Of a stretch of 64,000 nt of DNA, positions 51,669-61,249 are shown one piece after another (position 1 is the first letter of the stretch; each line of letters begins with the position of its first letter). The DNA is from Catellatospora vulcania (GTDB lineage Bacteria; Actinomycetota; Actinomycetes; Mycobacteriales; Micromonosporaceae), in assembly GCF_009720385.1 (NCBI RefSeq), contig NZ_WARX01000001.1, positions 1,178,001-1,242,000 on the forward strand, given 5' to 3'. The position numbers and the translations under genes were made by a program. The notes under the pieces were generated by a model that saw only the letters and a list, made by a program, of their open reading frames with translations, ran no database searches and was not told where the DNA came from.

Positions 51669-52053
51669 GGCCGCACCCCGCCCTGGGTGTGCGACCGGCG
51701 CGCCATCGGGTTCTGGGACGGCCCCGCGGCGGGCACGGCGTGCCGTCAGCCAGGCCGCACGGCCGGGTCGGGGACGGTGCGGATGAAGAGCGGCGGGCGC
51801 CGCCAGTGCCTGCACGGCACGGCGGCACCGCAGGGTGCGCTGACACGGGGCCGGGTTGTGGCGCCTGCCGCGATCCGGCCCCGTGCGTCGTCCTGGTGGC
51901 GGGCATTCGCTCGGCGGCTGCAGCTGGTCGAGTCGGGGGCTCGTCCAGGTTCCCCAACTCCTGGTAACGTGGATTCGATACCGACGTCGGTGAATACCGC
52001 ATGGTGAAATTGGGTCTTCCCAACTGAGTGGTCAGTCAGTCAAACTCTTGGGC
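51669..52053. other. Intergenic region with hairpin and promoter-like part
   Basis: No gene is supported in these 385 bases. The left part holds a terminator hairpin (listed separately). The right part (about 51955-52050) is less GC-rich. It contains the palindrome CCGACGTCGG, the dyad TTGGG-TCTT-CCCAA (52010-52023) and a GTCA-repeat (TGGTCAGTCAGTC, about 52030-52042), which could be regulatory for the next operon. Confidence 0.5.
51844..51885 (+). terminator. Hairpin downstream of the methyltransferase gene
   Basis: CACGGGGCCGG (51844-51854) pairs perfectly with CCGGCCCCGTG (51875-51885) around a 20-base loop, about 175 bases after the methyltransferase stop. Confidence 0.55.
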
Positions 52054-53649
52054 GTGACGCATGACGTGATCATCATCGGTGGTGGGCACAACGGGCTCGT
52101 CGCCGCGGCGTACCTCGCGCGGGCCGGGCGGCGGGTGGTGGTGCTGGAGCGCCGGCACACCGTCGGCGGCGCCGCCGTGTCCGAACGCCCCTTCGGCCCG
52201 GACTTCCTGGTCACCTCCCTGTCGTACGTGGTGAGCCTGCTCCCGCCCGACATGGTCGCCGACCTGCGCCTGGCCGAGCACGGCTACCACGTCTACGAGC
52301 AGGGCCCCTACTTCGCGCCCCGCCGCGACGGCCGCCACCTGCACCTGGCCGGCGACCCGCAGCGCCGCCACGAGGAGATCAGTAAGTTCTCGAAGGCCGA
52401 CGCGGACGCCTACGAGCGCTGGGAGGCGTGGCTGGGCGGGCTCGGCGCGAAGGTCGGCCCGCTGCTGGACGCGATCCCGCCGAAACTCGGCTCCAAGCGC
52501 CCCGGTGACCTGCTCGGGCAGGCGGCGCTGCTCAAGACGCTGCGCAAGGTCGACGTGCGGGCCGCGTTCGACCTGACGCGGCTGTTCACCGCCAGCGTCG
52601 CCGACCTGGTCGAGGACCGGTTCGAATCCGACGCGATGCGGGGCCTGCTGTCGGTGTCGGGCGTCATCGGCACCTGGGGCGGGCCGCGCAGCGCCGGCAC
52701 GGCGTTCGTCACCCTGCACCATCACCTGGACCAGACCGGCGGCCAGTCCGCGGCGTGGGGGTTCCCGCGCGGCGGCATGGGCGGGGTCACCGCGGCGATG
52801 GCCGCGTCGGCGCGCTCGTTCGGCGCGGACATCCGCACCGAGGCGGCCGTGGCCCGCATCGACACGACCGGCGGCCGGGTGACCGGAGTGACCCTGGAGT
52901 CGGGCGAGCAGCTCACCGCCCCGACGGTCATCACGACGGCGCACCCGAAGATCTCGTTCCTGCGGCTGATGGACCGCGCGGACCTGCCCGGCGACTTCGT
53001 CGCCGACATCGAGTCGTGGCAGACCCGCTCCGGCACCGTGAAGGTCAACTTCGCGGTGGACCGGCTGCCGACGTTCACCAGCCACCCCGAATTCGACCCG
53101 GCGGTGTACGGCGGCACGATCGTGCTGTCGGAGTCCCTGGACGACGTGGAGACCGCGTTCCAGGAGGCCGCCGCGGGCAAGGCCGCGACGCTGCCGTTCG
53201 CCGACGTGTGCATCCCGTCCGTGTTCGACCCGTCCCTGGCCCCGGAGGGCAAGCACGTGGTCAGCATGTTCACCCAGTGGGTGCCGCACACCTGGGCCGC
53301 CCAGCCGCACACCGCCGAACTCGACGCCTACGCCGACCGCCTCGTCGCGCGCATGGAGGCGGTCGCACCCGGGTTCACCGACTCGGTCATCGGCCGCCAG
53401 ATCATCGGCCCGCACGAGATGGAACACGAGTACGGCCTGGTCGGCGGCAACATCTTCCACGGCGAGCTGACGCCGGGGCAGATGTTCCACTGCCGGCCCG
53501 CGGCCGGCTACGCGGACCTGCGTACCCCGATCAAAGGTCTGTATCAAGCGGGCTCCGCCACACACGGGGGTGGCGGAGTCACCGGCATTCCGGGCCGCAA
53601 CGTGGTCCGGCAGGTGCTGCACGACACCGGCCGCCGGGGCCGGCGATGA
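52054..53649 (+). CDS. FAD-dependent oxidoreductase, phytoene-desaturase/PYROXD2-like
   Basis: The 531-residue protein opens with the dinucleotide-binding motif DVIIIGGGHNGLVAAAYLA and the adjacent VVVLERRHTVGGAAVSE stretch. It ends with a second FAD motif, GLYQAGSATHGGGGVTGIPG. The layout is that of the NAD(P)/FAD amine-oxidase or desaturase superfamily, nearest PYROXD2-like proteins. The likely start is GTG 52054; a TTG six bases earlier is possible. Its stop overlaps the ATG of the Rieske oxygenase by 4 bp, so the two work together. The substrate is unknown. Confidence 0.87.
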   Translation: MTHDVIIIGGGHNGLVAAAYLARAGRRVVVLERRHTVGGAAVSERPFGPDFLVTSLSYVVSLLPPDMVADLRLAEHGYHVYEQGPYFAPRRDGRHLHLAGDPQRRHEEISKFSKADADAYERWEAWLGGLGAKVGPLLDAIPPKLGSKRPGDLLGQAALLKTLRKVDVRAAFDLTRLFTASVADLVEDRFESDAMRGLLSVSGVIGTWGGPRSAGTAFVTLHHHLDQTGGQSAAWGFPRGGMGGVTAAMAASARSFGADIRTEAAVARIDTTGGRVTGVTLESGEQLTAPTVITTAHPKISFLRLMDRADLPGDFVADIESWQTRSGTVKVNFAVDRLPTFTSHPEFDPAVYGGTIVLSESLDDVETAFQEAAAGKAATLPFADVCIPSVFDPSLAPEGKHVVSMFTQWVPHTWAAQPHTAELDAYADRLVARMEAVAPGFTDSVIGRQIIGPHEMEHEYGLVGGNIFHGELTPGQMFHCRPAAGYADLRTPIKGLYQAGSATHGGGGVTGIPGRNVVRQVLHDTGRRGRR

Positions 53650-54782
53650 CCGCCGCACCGCTGCCCGGCGACGGTCTCGACGCGGCGCTGCGGCCGTTCG
53701 GGAGTTCGCGGATGCTGCCCGTGCAGGCCTACACCGATCCGGCGGTCCTGGCGTGGGAGCGGCGGCACCTGTTCGCCGGGTCGTGGACGTGCCTGGGACG
53801 GCGGGCGCAGCTGGTCGAGCACGGCAACCAGCACGCGGTGACCGTCGGTGACGTCGCCGTCGTGGTCACGATCACCGACCAGGGGGTACGGGCGTTTGCG
53901 AACGTGTGCCGCCACCGCGGCCACGAGCTGCTGCCCGACGGGGGCCACTGTGAGCGGCGGGCGATCGTGTGCCCGTACCACGGCTGGTCCTACGACCTGC
54001 ACGGCGCTCTGAAGACCGCGCCGCGCATGGACGACGACTTCCCGGCCAGACAGTTCGGGCTCGTCGAGTTGCCGGCGGTGGACTGGCACGGGTGGGTGTT
54101 CGTCAACGCCACCGGTACCGCGATGCCGTTCGACGAGCACCTGGGCGGCCTCGACCGGCTCGTCGCGCCGTACGCGCCGGAGAAGCTGACCGTCAAGGCC
54201 GTGCACCGCTACGAGGTCGCCGCGAACTGGAAGGTCATCGCCGAGAACTACCACGAGTGCTACCACTGCCCGCTGATCCACCCTGAGCTGTGCGCGGTCA
54301 CCCCGCCGAACTCCGGCGACAACTGGCACGAACCCGGCCACTGGCTCGGCGGGTCCATGGAACTGCGCGAACACGCCGAGACGATGTCCCTGGACGGGCG
54401 TTCGCGCGGGGTGATGCTCGACGGCACCGACCGGCGCACGGTCCGCTACCTCGGGCTGTTCCCGAACGTGCTGCTGTCGCTGCACCCCGACTACGTCATG
54501 GCGCACCGGATGACACCCCTCGCCCCGGACCGGACCGCGGTCGAGTGCCTGTGGCTGTTCGACGAAGCGGTCACCGACCCGTCGTACGCGGTCGAGTTCT
54601 GGGACGTCACCAACCGGCAGGACTGGGCGGCATGCGAATCGGTGCAGCGCGGCCTGGCCTCGCCGCACTACACACCGGGGCCGCTGGCTCCCAACGAGAC
54701 CGCGATCTACGACTGGGTGACGCTGTTGGCCCGCGCCTACCGCGACCCGGTAGCAGTGTTGGGCCGGCCTTCGACGTCGTGA
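53646..54782 (+). CDS. Rieske-type non-heme iron oxygenase, alpha subunit
   Basis: The 378-residue protein has the Rieske [2Fe-2S] motifs CRHRGH (near residue 88) and CPYHGW (near 109), and the mononuclear iron motif ENYHECYHC...H (near 200). The arrangement is that of aromatic-ring or quaternary-amine oxygenases of the GbcA/choline-monooxygenase type. These enzymes insert oxygen or demethylate substrates with electrons from a reductase. No ferredoxin reductase gene is nearby, so the electron donor must come from elsewhere or be the partner flavoprotein. The gene overlaps the FAD oxidoreductase gene by 4 bp. Confidence 0.92.
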   Translation: MTAAPLPGDGLDAALRPFGSSRMLPVQAYTDPAVLAWERRHLFAGSWTCLGRRAQLVEHGNQHAVTVGDVAVVVTITDQGVRAFANVCRHRGHELLPDGGHCERRAIVCPYHGWSYDLHGALKTAPRMDDDFPARQFGLVELPAVDWHGWVFVNATGTAMPFDEHLGGLDRLVAPYAPEKLTVKAVHRYEVAANWKVIAENYHECYHCPLIHPELCAVTPPNSGDNWHEPGHWLGGSMELREHAETMSLDGRSRGVMLDGTDRRTVRYLGLFPNVLLSLHPDYVMAHRMTPLAPDRTAVECLWLFDEAVTDPSYAVEFWDVTNRQDWAACESVQRGLASPHYTPGPLAPNETAIYDWVTLLARAYRDPVAVLGRPSTS

Positions 54783-54857
54783 ACGTTCTAGGACCGCCCT
54801 ACCGGGCTCCGCGATCGTTGGAGCGTTTCGTCGGGCGGGACTTGTAACCTGCTGCCC

Positions 54858-56366
54858 GTGACGACGCGGACGGCGGACAGACCTACGGTGGGGCAGGTGG
54901 CGGCGATGCCGCTGCCGGGCGGCCGGTACGTCGCCTGCCAGGTGCTCGGCCGGGACGCGCAGGGCACCCTGACGGTCGGCGCGCTGGACTGGATGTCGGC
55001 GCAGCCGCCGCGTCTCGACGAGCTGGAGTCCGCGCGACCGCTCATGCTCGACCACCACGCTCATTCCGGCGAGCCTGCGGTGATCAAGGTCAGCGCGTAT
55101 CACGCGGTCCCCGCGGACCTGCACTGGCTCGGACGGATGACGCCGACGGCCGGTATGCCGACCGAGTCACAGTCGTGGTCCGGGTGGGAATACCTGCCAT
55201 ACCAGGTGGACGCCCAGCGGACCTGGGACGCCCTACCGGAGAGCCTGCGCGCGGCATACCGGGCGGCAGCGACCCAAAGCCCGGTGGACATCGACCTCGG
55301 GGCAGGACCGATGTCGATGTCGGCGAGGTCGAGCCAGCTCGACCTCCGGGCCGCGGCGCACGGCCTGCCGCCCTCCGGCCCCGTCGACTGGTCCTTCCTC
55401 GGCCGGTTGCCGCGGCTGACAACGCTGTACTGGGCCGGCGACGACCGCGGCCTGAGCACGGCCCTGACCACACACCCGCTGATCCGGACGCTGTACTGGC
55501 ACGACGCGCCGCACCTCGTCGACCTGTCCGGCACCGCGGTCACCGACCTGTGGCTGACCGGCGACGCGTTACGGATGCTTCGGCTACCCGGCCAAGCGAG
55601 GTCGCTGGAGCTGACCGAGCCGTCCGACGACCTGTCCGTCGCCGCCGACGCAGACGGCCGTGGTCTGCGGCTGTCGCTGCGCACCACACGTGAACGGATC
55701 ATGGTTCCCGCCGGGCTCGCCCGCGCCCGCCAGGTCCAACTTGGCGCCGCAGGCTCCTGCACGCTGTCTTCCCTGGCCGGGCTGTCGGCACTCGCCGAGC
55801 TCCAGGTGCGGCTGGACGGCCCGCCCGGCGCACTGACCGACGCGGCGGCGCTGGCCGCCCACCGGCAGCTGCACGCGCTGCGCCTGCGCGATGCGTACGC
55901 GCTCGACGCCGACACCCTGCCCGAGCTTCCCTCCCTGCGCCTGCTGGAGCTGGACGGCGTACGCCGCAGCGTCGTTGCGCCGCTGCGGGCGCGCTACCGC
56001 GGCACCGGCGTGAAGGTGGTGATCCGCGGCGCGAAGTCCGACACCTGGCTCGCGGCCAACTTCACCAACCCGTTCCGGGACTGGGCCGACGACTCGGCCC
56101 GGTTCGGCGCGGCTGCGTGCAAGGCCTACGCCGCCGCCCGCACAGCCGTCGACGCCATCCCCGCCGACGCGCCGGACCGGGTGGCCCTGGCCGAGCGGCC
56201 GCTGCGGGACCTGGTCGCAGCACTGAACCGGATCGACACGACGCACGGCATGATCGATACGATCCGGCGCGAGGAGGCAGGCGACGCGTTCGCCGACCTC
56301 GCACGTCTGGCGGGAGTCCCGCCGCAGCTGGCCGAAGACTGGTTCGACACCGACCGCGACTTCTGA
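54858..56366 (+). CDS. Hypothetical protein with leucine-rich-like repeats
   Basis: The 502-residue protein starts with a segment like Imm26-type domains (VGQVAAMPLPGGRYVACQVL). Leucine-rich-like stretches follow, for example LPRLTTLYWAGDDRGLSTAL, LSSLAGLSALAELQVRLDGP and LPELPSLRLLELDG. The C-terminal 130 residues form a separate charged helical domain (DWADDSARFGAAACKAYAAA). No signal peptide or membrane helix is seen. The start is GTG 54858. An immunity or protein-binding function is possible from the domain types but is not proven. Confidence 0.65.
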   Translation: MTTRTADRPTVGQVAAMPLPGGRYVACQVLGRDAQGTLTVGALDWMSAQPPRLDELESARPLMLDHHAHSGEPAVIKVSAYHAVPADLHWLGRMTPTAGMPTESQSWSGWEYLPYQVDAQRTWDALPESLRAAYRAAATQSPVDIDLGAGPMSMSARSSQLDLRAAAHGLPPSGPVDWSFLGRLPRLTTLYWAGDDRGLSTALTTHPLIRTLYWHDAPHLVDLSGTAVTDLWLTGDALRMLRLPGQARSLELTEPSDDLSVAADADGRGLRLSLRTTRERIMVPAGLARARQVQLGAAGSCTLSSLAGLSALAELQVRLDGPPGALTDAAALAAHRQLHALRLRDAYALDADTLPELPSLRLLELDGVRRSVVAPLRARYRGTGVKVVIRGAKSDTWLAANFTNPFRDWADDSARFGAAACKAYAAARTAVDAIPADAPDRVALAERPLRDLVAALNRIDTTHGMIDTIRREEAGDAFADLARLAGVPPQLAEDWFDTDRDF

Positions 56367-56449
56367 GCAGGCTTGCGCGGCAGGTGTGCTGGGGCACTGA
56401 GCCGGGTAGGCGGTCGGCACAGCAACGGCCGAGTGCGGGAGGCGCGAAC

Positions 56450-57088
56450 ATGACCAGCGCGGGTGTACGTCCCGTCGCGGCACTGTGGCTCGGTGGGGCG
56501 GTGCTGGCCGCACTGTCCGGCTGCGACCCGCAGCCAGATCCTGTTGCCACGCCTACTCCGACGCCTGCGAGCTCGGCGGCGACCACCAGCCCTTCGGCCA
56601 GCGGTCCGGCCTCGCCGCCGCCGGTCGACGGGATCCCGAAGCTGGACCAGGCGTTCATGCTCCAGGCAGTCGACCGGGTCGAGGATCCGGTGCTGACCGT
56701 CACCGCGAGCGGCCGGATCGGCACGTACCCGGGCGGGGCTGACACCGGCGAGCGGGAGCAGTTCGTGCTGTCCCCGCTGTCGCCGGGCGCGAAAGCGTAC
56801 CTGCTGAAGACCGCCAAGCTGCGGACCGGCGGGGAGCCGCTGTGCGTCGGTGTCGACGGGGGAGTGCTGCACACGGTGGCGTGCGATGCCGCCGACCGGG
56901 GACAGGCGGTGACCCTGGTCGCGTCGACGGGCATGGACGGGCCGCGGGGCGCCGACTTCGACCTGATCGTCGGGGGTCGCAACGTCGAGGTCTCCGCGGA
57001 CGGCAAGGTGTCGCTGCGCGAGCGGATCGGCCCGGCGCAGACCGCGTTCCGGTTCGTGGCGGCCGGCCCGGTCGGCCAGTTCCCGTAG
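56450..57088 (+). CDS. Putative lipoprotein
   Basis: The 212-residue precursor has a hydrophobic start and a lipobox LAALSGC (Cys about residue 25), so it should be lipid-anchored outside the membrane. A Pro/Thr/Ser linker leads to a beta-rich domain with VDRVEDPVLTVTASGRIGTY and a Cys pair in EPLCVGVD and HTVACDA. The fold resembles a ricin-like or beta-trefoil module but the match is weak. ATG 56450 has GGAGG eight bases upstream. It follows the LRR-like gene on the same strand. Function is unknown. Confidence 0.72.
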   Translation: MTSAGVRPVAALWLGGAVLAALSGCDPQPDPVATPTPTPASSAATTSPSASGPASPPPVDGIPKLDQAFMLQAVDRVEDPVLTVTASGRIGTYPGGADTGEREQFVLSPLSPGAKAYLLKTAKLRTGGEPLCVGVDGGVLHTVACDAADRGQAVTLVASTGMDGPRGADFDLIVGGRNVEVSADGKVSLRERIGPAQTAFRFVAAGPVGQFP

Positions 57089-57392
57089 GACGGCGGGCGG
57101 GACCGGGCTGTGTGCCATCCCGCCGTGACCACCACCCCTACCTCTCGCGGCGGTGACCAGCGTGCCGTGCTGAGCCTCGCGACCATCATCCTGGTCACCG
57201 GTCTGCGGGCCGGGAGGACGCAGCCGGGCTGATGTATCCGCTTCCGGCTCGGCCGAGCGCCGTGCATTCGAGCGATGCGCGCACAGCCAGGCCGAGGCAG
57301 GAGGCCGAGCCGTTTGATTCGGGCGTCGTGGCTTTCGACCTGTCGGCTTCTCACGGTGCGCCGACTCCGGTGGACGACCGTATCGTCGGGTC
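57089..57392. other. Intergenic region
   Basis: No convincing gene. A 35-codon frame (57125-57232, GTG start, one hydrophobic patch) is the only candidate and has no ribosome site. The remainder is featureless GC-rich DNA. Confidence 0.45.
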
Positions 57393-58028
57393 ATGGCGAA
57401 ACTCGATGTGGTGATACGCGGCCTGCTGCATGACATCGGCGTGACCTTGCATCCACGGGGCTTTCACAGCTCCGGTGCGGTGTGGCGGCTCATCACGCCC
57501 GAGGGTGTCGCCGTCATTCACAAAGAGCCGTCGAAGTCGTCACGGTCTACCGCGAAAATGTTCTACATCGATACCGCGGTGGCTCCGAAGCACTGGTGGG
57601 AGTGGATGGCCTGGCGGGCCGGGCAGACCCAGCCGATGAACAAAGCGAGCGAGATCTACGGCATCGGCCTCATGGAACGCCGGGTGCCGTGCCCCCACCC
57701 CGTCGACCGTGACCGCGAGCGCTGGCAGGTGACAGCCGACACCGATGTGGATCGGCTGCGGGCCGACCTCCTCACGGGCGTGGCACGGGCTGCGGACCGG
57801 CTGGTCGAACTGCTGCAGCCGGGCCGCTACCTGGCCGAGCTGAGCGCATTGCCCAACAAGCAGATCGGCCACTGGCCACCCCTGGTCATCTTGCTCTCCG
57901 GGCGAGGACCGTCACCGGAACTGGATGCTGCCTGTGCCGGATTACGCGACGCTTTCGCCGCGCGGCCCCGCGCGGCCGAGTACGTCGACGAACTCATCGG
58001 CTGGGCGCACGCCCGCGCGTCGCGCTGA
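57393..58028 (+). CDS. DUF4304-like hypothetical protein
   Basis: The 211-residue protein has the pattern of DUF4304 proteins: LHPRGFHSSGAVWRLITPEG near the start, then a segment on strand periodicity and WWEWMAWRAGQ. A C-terminal helical part (RLVELLQPGRYLAELSA) follows. It is cytoplasmic with no signal peptide. DUF4304 proteins are of unknown function and are often found near immunity-type genes. ATG 57393 is the first start in the protein-like part. The gene stands alone. Confidence 0.7.
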   Translation: MAKLDVVIRGLLHDIGVTLHPRGFHSSGAVWRLITPEGVAVIHKEPSKSSRSTAKMFYIDTAVAPKHWWEWMAWRAGQTQPMNKASEIYGIGLMERRVPCPHPVDRDRERWQVTADTDVDRLRADLLTGVARAADRLVELLQPGRYLAELSALPNKQIGHWPPLVILLSGRGPSPELDAACAGLRDAFAARPRAAEYVDELIGWAHARASR

Positions 58029-58209
58029 GCGCGCAGACGCGGCTCCAAGACGGGACGGGTCCACCGTTGCGGCAACGCGGCCGTGCGCGTCGACGGCCGC
58101 GTTCATCGCAAGGTCGGCGTCCAGCATGGATGCGGGGCAGGACGTCGACGACAAGGGCACCCCTACACCTCCCGCGTCAACCGGTGCCACGCGAACTTCG
58201 GGACATCGG

Positions 58210-59706
58210 CTAAACGGCATCTCCGCCCCGGCGGGCCCGGCCGCGCACCCGGCGCGCGATCGACCAGGCTGTAGCGGCCGCCAGCAGTACCGGCACCCCG
58301 CAGACGCCGACCGCCAGCCACAGGAACAGGTTCGGCGGCCCGTAGGTCGCCGGTTCCGCCGGGCGCAGCGGGGCCGCCAGCCGGCTCGTGGCGATCTCGA
58401 TCGCCGACACTCCGGCGGGCAGGGTCAGCAACCGGGACGGTGCGGCCCGGCCCAGCGTGAACACCTCCACCGCCCCGCCGACCTGCACCACCAGCTGATC
58501 GGGTGCCCGCCAGCCCTGCACCCGGATCGCGACGTCCGCGGCAAGCGGCGCGAACGACCCGCCGGTGACCGTGACCCCGGTCTCGACGTCGACGACCCGT
58601 ACCTCGCTCGGGCCGGTCGGCTGGCCGCAGCCGACGCAGGCGGCACGGCGCACCATCACCAGCAGACGGCCGTCGGGGCTCCAGGCGGTGCTGTCGCCCA
58701 GCCGCCAGCCGTCACGGGGCCAGGCGACCGGCTCGCCTCCCGCGACCGGATAGACCGCGATCCGGTCGCTCTGCTCGACGGCGATACGGGCCCCGTCCGG
58801 CGACAGGGCCACCGTGGCGCCGCCGCCCGGCTCGTCATACCCGATGGTGCGCAGTGTCCGCCCCGACGCCAGATCCTGCACCTGCCAGCCGGTCTGCGAG
58901 CCGTCGGACGGATCGGTCGTCGCGCGTGCCAGGCGCTTGCCGTCGGCAGACCAGGCACGAGGCACGGATTCCCAGCCCGGCCCGTTCACCTGCGTGCCGG
59001 TGACGAGGTCGTACACGCCGTAGCCGCCCGCGGACAGCAGACGGCCGTCGGGCGACAGCACCGGCCAGGTGCTCGCCAGCTCCTCGTGCACCAGTTGTTC
59101 CAGCGGGTCGCTGAACACGTCGAGGATCCGGTAGCGGTCGCCGTCTGCGGCCAGCAGCACCAGTCGGCCTTCTTCGAGGTTGCCGTGCGTGGCCCGGCCG
59201 CTGTACACCAGCGCGACCGGACCCGGCGGCGACTGCTGCAGTTCTGCCGCCGACCACCAGGACTCCGGCGCGGCCAGCCGGTCGGGCAGCCCGACCCTGC
59301 CGCGCGGCTCGCCCCACAGGGCGGTGCCGGGCGGCGCGGCCAGTACCAGCAGCGAGCCGACGACTGCGGCCGTGGCCAGGCGTCGCAGCAGCGACCGTCC
59401 TGGCAGTTCCCGCCACAGCACGGCCAGCAGCACCAGCAGCACCGCCAGCAGTGCCCAGCCCAGCGGGCCGCCCAGCCCTGCGCCGACCAGTTCGGACAGC
59501 ATCGGCGCGGCAGCGGCCCCGACCGCGGCGGGGCCGCCACCGTGCGGGACGACCAGGCCGGCGGCGACGACCGTGATCGCCAGCAGGCCCGTGCCTGCCA
59601 GCCGACGGCGGCGTGCCCGGCGCCGTGAGCGGATGAAGAAGCCTTCCGGCAGCGCCGGCGGCGGCTCGGTCTCGGCGATGGCACGCAGGTGCTCACGCAG
59701 GCTCAT
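58210..59706 (-). CDS. Membrane propeller partner of the SigE-family sigma factor
   Basis: The 498-residue protein starts with a short cytoplasmic helix region (MSLREHLRAIAETEPPPALP) and three hydrophobic segments within about residues 38-145. A PD40/WD40-like propeller follows, with repeated SPDG units (VLSPDGRLL, ALSPDGARI, AWSPDGRLL), and a final membrane helix ends it. Its ATG overlaps the stop of the sigma gene by 4 bp (ATGA), the usual layout for a sigma factor and its membrane anti-sigma factor or sensor. The anti-sigma role is inferred from position and topology; no classical zinc motif is present. Confidence 0.82.
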   Translation of the reverse strand: MSLREHLRAIAETEPPPALPEGFFIRSRRRARRRRLAGTGLLAITVVAAGLVVPHGGGPAAVGAAAAPMLSELVGAGLGGPLGWALLAVLLVLLAVLWRELPGRSLLRRLATAAVVGSLLVLAAPPGTALWGEPRGRVGLPDRLAAPESWWSAAELQQSPPGPVALVYSGRATHGNLEEGRLVLLAADGDRYRILDVFSDPLEQLVHEELASTWPVLSPDGRLLSAGGYGVYDLVTGTQVNGPGWESVPRAWSADGKRLARATTDPSDGSQTGWQVQDLASGRTLRTIGYDEPGGGATVALSPDGARIAVEQSDRIAVYPVAGGEPVAWPRDGWRLGDSTAWSPDGRLLVMVRRAACVGCGQPTGPSEVRVVDVETGVTVTGGSFAPLAADVAIRVQGWRAPDQLVVQVGGAVEVFTLGRAAPSRLLTLPAGVSAIEIATSRLAAPLRPAEPATYGPPNLFLWLAVGVCGVPVLLAAATAWSIARRVRGRARRGGDAV

Positions 59707-60281
59707 CGGGTCGCCACCTTCTCGTCGCGGCCGGTCGTGGGTGTGCCGTCCGGGTCGCCGAGCAGGCCCGCCAGTTCGGGGGCGAGCTGGCGTAGTCGTC
59801 CCAGCGCGTGGCGGGTCTGGCTCTTGACCGTGCCGGGTGCGACCCCGAGCAGCCGCGCGGTCTCCTCCTCGGTGCAGTCTTCGTAGAAGCGCAGCACCAG
59901 GACCGCGCGCTGTTTGGCGGTAAGGCGGCGCAGCGCCTGCGCCAGCACGATCCGCACCTCCGGCTCGCCTGCCCCGCCGGGCGGCTCCGGGGTCGCGTCG
60001 ACCAGTACCTCCGGGACGCGCCGCTGCCGCCTGCGCCACCAGGACACCGCTTGCGTGTAGAGGACCTTGCGCACGTACGCCTCCGGCCGGTCCAGCCGGT
60101 CCCAGCGCACGGCGGTGCGTTCCAGTGCCGTCTGCAGCAGGTCTTCGGCGTGGTGCCGGTCGCCGGTCAGCAGGTATGCCGCGTGCCACAGCGACGCCGT
60201 CCGGGCGCGGACGAACTCCTCGAACCGGACCAGCGGGTCGTCCGGTGGGTTCGGCGCGGGCGGCACCCAGTCATCGCTCAT
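59703..60281 (-). CDS. SigE-family ECF RNA polymerase sigma factor
   Basis: The 192-residue protein has sigma region 2 (FEEFVRARTASLWHAAYLL, GDRHHAEDLLQTALERTAVR) and region 4 (LTAKQRAVLVLRFYEDCTEE, GVAPGTVKSQTRHALGRLR). It matches the actinomycete SigE-type ECF group of about 170-190 residues. ATG 60281 has GGAG upstream. The following gene overlaps by 4 bp and is the likely regulatory partner. It directs RNA polymerase to a stress or envelope-related regulon that cannot be read from here. Confidence 0.92.
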   Translation of the reverse strand: MSDDWVPPAPNPPDDPLVRFEEFVRARTASLWHAAYLLTGDRHHAEDLLQTALERTAVRWDRLDRPEAYVRKVLYTQAVSWWRRRQRRVPEVLVDATPEPPGGAGEPEVRIVLAQALRRLTAKQRAVLVLRFYEDCTEEETARLLGVAPGTVKSQTRHALGRLRQLAPELAGLLGDPDGTPTTGRDEKVATR

Positions 60282-60393
60282 CTCGCCACTCCATGGTCAT
60301 GTGGACGCCCATGGTGCCGGGTCCGGAGGGAAGCTGGAGCCGCCCTTTTCGCGTTCGCGCGGTCCGGCCCGCAGGCGGCCGACCTTTGCAAGA

Positions 60394-61038
60394 TCAGCCG
60401 TAGAGTTTCTGCGCCCAGTAGATCTGATCGTCATCGCCGATGTAGACGAGTGCGACGAGCAGGTCAGATGGCTTGACAGGGGCGGTCGCCCAATACTTGT
60501 GCGCTCGTTCGCTGGGCCACGACGTTGCCGGGATGAAAAGCGCGACAAAGGTGACGCCGTTGTCGTGCGGCAGGACGCTTAGTGATGACGGCGAGCCGGT
60601 CATCACCCGGTCTCCGTCACGAAGGTTCGCCGCGCCGCGCAGCCACGGATACTTCTGTTCAACCTCGTCGAGGATGTACCAGGCCGCCTGTGTCCTGCCG
60701 CTGTGTGTAGTGCCCGGTACCTTCCGGGCGATCGCGTGTGGCTTGAGGTGGCTGCGCTTGTCGATCACCAGCACCTCGAATCGCCCGCCGCCGTACGACG
60801 GCGGGTTCTCCCAGGTGACCTGGCCGTGTATCAGTTGACCGCCGTTGGGATGCGGCGCGTTGTAGATCAGAGCTTTCGCTTCTTCCCAGTCGATGGGCCT
60901 CAGCGTGGCCGTCGCGTGCAATACCTCCGGGCCGTAAGGAGGCGAGTCCTGCTCGTCTCGCCAGACCTTGAACGCCAGGCCGGACGCGAGCACGAAGGTA
61001 ACGACGATGGCGGCGACGATGGTCCTGCGGCGTGGCAC
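60394..61038 (-). CDS. Membrane-anchored hypothetical protein
   Basis: The 214-residue protein has an N-terminal basic stretch and one membrane helix (TIVAAIVVTFVLASGLAFKV). A domain with mixed secondary structure lies outside the cell, including PIDWEEAKALIYNAPHP and KYPWLRGAANLRDGD. No known motif is found. The start is GTG 61038. It is upstream of the sigma factor gene on the same strand, separated by 112 bp, and could belong to the same unit. Confidence 0.68.
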   Translation of the reverse strand: MPRRRTIVAAIVVTFVLASGLAFKVWRDEQDSPPYGPEVLHATATLRPIDWEEAKALIYNAPHPNGGQLIHGQVTWENPPSYGGGRFEVLVIDKRSHLKPHAIARKVPGTTHSGRTQAAWYILDEVEQKYPWLRGAANLRDGDRVMTGSPSSLSVLPHDNGVTFVALFIPATSWPSERAHKYWATAPVKPSDLLVALVYIGDDDQIYWAQKLYG

Positions 61039-61158
61039 GCGGACGAGTACAGCACAGCGCCGCCATTTCGGACGTCCTCGTCAAGCCACGATCCGCGGAT
61101 CAAGGAACCCTCACGTCACACGCGACGGTGTTGTTGTGCACATCTGAACGTCTCAGCT

Positions 61159-61191
61159 CAGACCCGGAGCCGGCTGCTGGCTCCGGGTCTG
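61159..61191 (-). terminator. Terminator downstream of the VOC gene
   Basis: CAGACCCGGAGCC (61159-61171) pairs perfectly with GGCTCCGGGTCTG (61179-61191) around a 7-base loop. It lies 58 bases beyond the VOC gene stop in the minus direction. Confidence 0.8.
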
Positions 61192-61249
61192 CGTGCCGCA
61201 GTGCTCATCCCGGGGTGTCGGGTCGTCAGTGCTGCGTGTGGTGGCCCGG

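Noticed and set aside
57942-58220. Minus-strand frame of 92 codons between the DUF4304-like gene and the propeller gene
   Set aside because: Overlaps the end of a better-supported gene, has no ribosome site and no recognisable sequence.
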